DNA from: Melastoma dodecandrum | Lineage: Eukaryota > Streptophyta > Magnoliopsida > Myrtales > Melastomataceae | Assembly: GCA_029817715.1 (NCBI GenBank) | Contig: JARUPY010000290.1 | Coordinates: 4,712,001-4,776,000 of the forward strand | Reading direction: 5' to 3' | Length of the DNA stretch: 64,000 nucleotides | In this document: positions 60,385 through 64,000 of the stretch, piece after piece | Numbering within the stretch: position 1 is the first letter of the stretch | How the letters are laid out: every line of letters starts with the position of its first letter | The notes under the pieces: generated by a model | Told to the model about the DNA's origin: nothing | Database searches by the model: none | What the model saw: the letters and a program-made list of their open reading frames with translations, nothing else | Translations under genes and position numbers: made by a program

Positions 60385-60813
60385 CTAATGCGCGAAATCG
60401 TATGTTTCGTATCTTATTTTGCAATACCTGAGTTCAGATTGAGCCCCGATGCTATGAGTACACTCTTTGAATAACGAATCATGCGCGTGAAACAAGCAAC
60501 TCAAGCAATCGCCAGCCGAAAGCGATGTGCTACACCAACCAAAGCCGTAGACCTTGTTCTCTTCTTTACCGTCGCAAGACACGGATGTGTAAACCTGATG
60601 AGAGCTCAATCCCGGCGTCCACGTAAAGATAATATCCATGAGTTGGTTGACGGAGCATTCAAAAGGTTTCTGCTGAGCAAACACCGACGTGTGTCGAGGA
60701 TATGTGCTGCCGTTACAAATTCTCTTTACCAGCGTCATGTCCAAACCACAAACAACGCGAGCAACAAAGGACCAAACAAACAACGAGATGAGAACACTCT
60801 GTTTAGGCGTCAT
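60385..60813 (-). CDS. Single-domain Gnk2/DUF26 secreted cysteine-rich protein, divergent
   Basis: A 142-aa intronless ORF. The signal peptide is SVLISLFVWSFVARVVCG. The Gnk2 domain has RICNGSTYPRH, FECSVNQLMDI, CSTSLSAGDCLSC (C-x8-C-x2-C), ECTHSIGAQSELRYCKIRYE and the common end YDFAH. It is clearly more distant from the 46148/58274/63545 trio and lies between the two arms of the segmental duplication. The mannose-contact Arg is again Gln. A TACTTAAG box is at 60875-60882, about 65 bases upstream. Confidence 0.92.
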   Translation of the reverse strand: MTPKQSVLISLFVWSFVARVVCGLDMTLVKRICNGSTYPRHTSVFAQQKPFECSVNQLMDIIFTWTPGLSSHQVYTSVSCDGKEENKVYGFGWCSTSLSAGDCLSCLFHAHDSLFKECTHSIGAQSELRYCKIRYETYDFAH

Positions 60814-61921
60814 CTCTGTTCACTCTTCTTGTGCATTCACTTCTTTTGCCGAGTATTAGATCCGTAGGCATCAACTTAAGTAGAAGGAAGATACACATAG
60901 GTTATTTCAATTGCATCGGTAAGGATGCTGGCCGATGTCGAAAATAACTATGCTAACATTTTTGGACACGTCCGAGATTTATAACACGTTTTCGATGAAA
61001 GCTGCATTTCCGTCCTTGAGCTAGCTACCTCTTTCGGACATGACAATCTACGCTTAGCATCCTTCTCTACGTTATCGGGTGGCATCGAACAACAAATGGG
61101 GACACGAGAAAGATAACGGAGGAAAGAAAGTAGTTCCGAAGGATAAAACAATGTTCCTTTTGTCATGCTTGTCCTGGTTCTTCATCAATAGAATATGCAG
61201 TCGAGGGACTTGATGTCACATCCGACATCATATTTGAGGCCTTCCAGGCTTCCAGCTATGAGCCGCATTATGATTGAATCTGTTACACTAAGAGGGGGTG
61301 AATTAGTGTTAGTCACCAAATTCGGATTTTAACACTTTTTGGTTTTACCCCGCAGCGGAAGAATGCTTCTGTTAAACAGAACCGTAGATAGGTTTATGTA
61401 CAACAGAACGTTCGAATATGTTCACAACTTTGTTTGATGGACACAAGGATTTTTATAGTGGTTCGGCAAATTGCTTACGTCCACTCTTCACCCAGATATT
61501 TGGATGGTTTCCACTCAAATGTATCTCAATAAAGATTACACAAATGATAGCAACTAAAGACAGACCCGAAGGCTCTGTACAATAGAGGTTTGAGTGGCAG
61601 AGCACAGACCAGAAGGTTCTGTACCGTAGAGACTTGTTACGAAGCACAAACCCGAAGGTTCTGTACTATAGTAACTCCGGCACAATACACACTAGAAGGT
61701 TCTGTATCGAAGTAAGTTTGGCATAACACAGATCAGAGGTTCTGTGTCGAAGAAACTTAGGGACAATACACACTAGAAGGTTCTGTATCGAAGTAAGTTT
61801 GACTGAACACAGATCAGAGGTACTGTGTCGAAGAAACTTAGGCACAATACACACTAGAAGGTTTTGTATCGAATGTGTTAACCCTCTATAGCACAGATCG
61901 AGAGATTCTGTACTAAAAGCG

Positions 61922-63052
61922 TCAACCTTCTATAGAACAGATCCAAGGATTCTGTATTACAGAAGGTATAGCACAGATCCGTAAGGTTCTGTACCAAGTA
62001 TGTCGATCCACAACAGAAGGTTCTGTATAGGAAAATGACTTAGTTGAGTAGCACAGATCCAAAGGATTCTGTAGTAAGAGTTGTCGACCTTCTACTGAAC
62101 AGACCGTGAGGTTCTGTAGCAAAAGTGACAAGGAGAATGTATGCACAGACCCTCTGAAGCAAAAGTTGGCTAGCACACCGTCTACGGTCAGCGCTTGATC
62201 TATCTTTTTCTTGATGTCTGTGTGTGCCACCAAGGTTTTCCAATATTTCTGCACCGTTTCCATGAGGGCTGCTACACACAACTCGTAGACTGACCCAGGG
62301 AAAAGTATCCCAGCAGATGCAGTCATCCCAATAAGTGATATCCACTCATCTATCTTTTCAGATACGTGCTTCTCACAATCAATGTCCAGAAAAGCACCAG
62401 GGGTGATTATCGGTTTTTGGACGTTATCCATCGGAATGAATTCCGGCTTGGTTCTATGGGGATAGTCCGGCATGTAAATCTCCCTCTTCGCAACGACCAG
62501 TTCATTAAACGTTATGTTGTCTAAATGAACCGGGGTGTCGTCTGCCTGACCCAAAGATTTCCTCATGTCTTTCGCCAACTCTCCACTCTGAGAATTCATG
62601 TTGGCACTTTGCTTTTGCGGATCCAAGATACACGGAGCCCTAGACTCTTTGTACATCTCGTCAACGCTCTTGCCTTGATCCTGGTTCGAATTTCTTCCTC
62701 CCTGTTTCAACTTTTTGATTGGCTTTCCCATTGTACTCTCCAGTCCAGAAGTCGCCTCTGTCTCAGGCCTTTTTAAACTTCTTTCGCGCTCCAATGAGTC
62801 TAACATCTTGTTGACTATCAAACCTACTTCCTTAGCGAGGTTTCGGCTCTCAAGACTGTCAAGACCTCCTGGCCTAGTTAGCTGAGTTAACGACTCATTT
62901 ATACTCCTGCTGACGCCATACAGAGTCATCCTAGACTCATTAAGGAGCTCCAGCCTCTGCGAAGCCCCAGAAGAATTTCCAGTCGATTTTCCTTCTCCAG
63001 CCATTCGGAAAATTTTTCTTAGAGGAGTCTTGTGGGTGTTTATTGAAAACAA
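61922..63052 (-). pseudogene. Viral coat/gag-like N-terminal ORF, copy B
   Basis: A 376-codon frame, the less damaged duplicate of 56806-57780. It keeps the residues missing there (around ISLIGMTASAG) and stays in frame through the segment ending DGVLANFCF, after which about 75 codons read through the LTR hairpin array and are not viral. Isolated from the rest of the viral genome, it has no protease-polymerase part. Confidence 0.5.
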
Positions 63053-63544
63053 GTTAAAAGTCTAGGCCTTTGTAAGATATTTTCTAAACTTCGGGACAAA
63101 TTTGGAAAACTTGAAAAGTTTGTGACACTTTTGATAAAGCAGCTTTTTTTTAACGTTTTACATAAATAACAGAGAACATGTAGTAAATGTTTGAAATGGA
63201 AACATCAGCTGCCGTGTATTTGGAACTGTCGGCTGTGACCCGTCGAGCAGGGACGAAAGTCGGCCTTATTGATCCGACTGTGCGATCTAAAAACTTGGTT
63301 AGATCATCACAAAACGTACATTCGGGGTACATTCGGTTGGCAGCCATCGTCACATCTCTATTCAATGCCGTTTCGCCTGCTATAAAAAGAATACCGTCTA
63401 TATCACTTAGTGAAGTGGTGCTACGACTAAACAAAACAAAAGTCGTCTAAAGGACATCACTGATGGTTGATGCAGGTTGTGGTGGGTATCGTTTGGAAAA
63501 CACAAATTCCCCCGAGAAGCAGGCCAAGATAAGATGACCAGGCC

Positions 63545-63967
63545 TCAATGAGCGAAATCATACGTCTCGTACCTCATTTTGCAATCCCCGAGCGTAACTT
63601 GTGCCCCGATGCTGTGCTTGCACACTTCAAATAAATAATCATGGGCATGCATCATGCAGTTGAAGCAATCCAGCTGCGAAAGCGTCGGGGTACATTCGCC
63701 ATAACCGTAGGCCGTGGACTCCGTGCTATCGAAGCAACTATCGACGGTGTAATACCTGCGAGAATCGTCCTGTGGGGTAAAATTCAAAAGATAACGCATG
63801 AGGCAGTTGACAGTACATTCGAATGGATGTTTCCCGTTGTCTCGAGGATATGTAACTCCGTTACAGGTCCTCTCCTTCAAGTCCTCGTCAAAACAATTAA
63901 CAGTGGTATTGCGGGCGATGATGATGAAGCTTGTCGACACGACAATTATGCTCCACTTTGGTGACAT
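63545..63967 (-). CDS. Single-domain Gnk2/DUF26 secreted cysteine-rich protein (copy B)
   Basis: A 140-aa intronless ORF, the recent duplicate of the 58274 gene. Same signal peptide, CNGVTYPRD, CTPTLSQLDCFNC (C-x8-C-x2-C), GAQVTLGDCKMRYE and YDFAH. It keeps the full HAHDYLFEVC, so copy A carries the deletion. The start codon is at 63967, 33 bases inside the window, and its promoter lies beyond the edge. Confidence 0.93.
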   Translation of the reverse strand: MSPKWSIIVVSTSFIIIARNTTVNCFDEDLKERTCNGVTYPRDNGKHPFECTVNCLMRYLLNFTPQDDSRRYYTVDSCFDSTESTAYGYGECTPTLSQLDCFNCMMHAHDYLFEVCKHSIGAQVTLGDCKMRYETYDFAH

Positions 63968-64000
63968 CTCCGTGCCAAGTCACACGGCCAACCGCCTATT

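Larger units (their letters stand above)
60968..64000. repeat. Segmental duplication, copy B (runs off the window)
   Basis: Near-identical to 55708-58726. It starts abruptly within the viral coat-like region and continues to the last base of the window, so its right edge is not seen. It contains the nested LTR remnant (about 61281-62150), the viral N-terminal ORF (61922-63052) and a Gnk2 gene (63545). Confidence 0.95.

Overview
The window is nuclear DNA of a flowering plant, most likely a eudicot. Its genes are intron-rich with GT-AG junctions, intergenic DNA is AT-rich, and the products (P4-ATPase ALA, IQD, GIP1-like, TAF12, Gnk2-domain secreted proteins) are plant families. The Gnk2 cluster hints at Myrtales, but that is a weak guess. 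No tRNA, rRNA, operon or CRISPR signal was seen.

The left part (about 1-34 kb) is gene-dense euchromatin. In order it holds: a casein kinase 1-like pseudogene (-), a P4-ATPase lipid flippase (-), an IQD calmodulin-binding protein (+), eIF4A (-), the mitochondrial pyruvate dehydrogenase E2 subunit (-), a GIP1-like protein (+), a decayed NAD(P)-binding Rossmann pseudogene (-) and TAF12 (+). For the six intact genes I rebuilt every exon from splice sites, and all reading frames close exactly. They are unrelated housekeeping or regulatory genes and do not form a pathway.

The right part (about 35-64 kb) is a tandem cluster of single-domain Gnk2 (DUF26) secreted cysteine-rich proteins: five intact genes and one pseudogene, all on the minus strand. 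Mobile DNA has repeatedly broken it up. There is a 2.09-kb solo LTR with a perfect 5-bp target duplication, a hAT-like MITE, a repeat-bounded element carrying a pyruvate decarboxylase fragment, and a 9.5-kb endogenous pararetrovirus (Caulimoviridae-like, no integrase) inserted in a poly-T tract downstream of one Gnk2 gene. Part of that virus, an LTR remnant nested in it and the adjacent Gnk2 gene were later duplicated as a unit of about 3.0 kb (55708-58726 and 60968-64000).

The likely order of events is: Gnk2 tandem duplication, then viral insertion, then LTR insertion into the viral copy, then a very recent segmental duplication.
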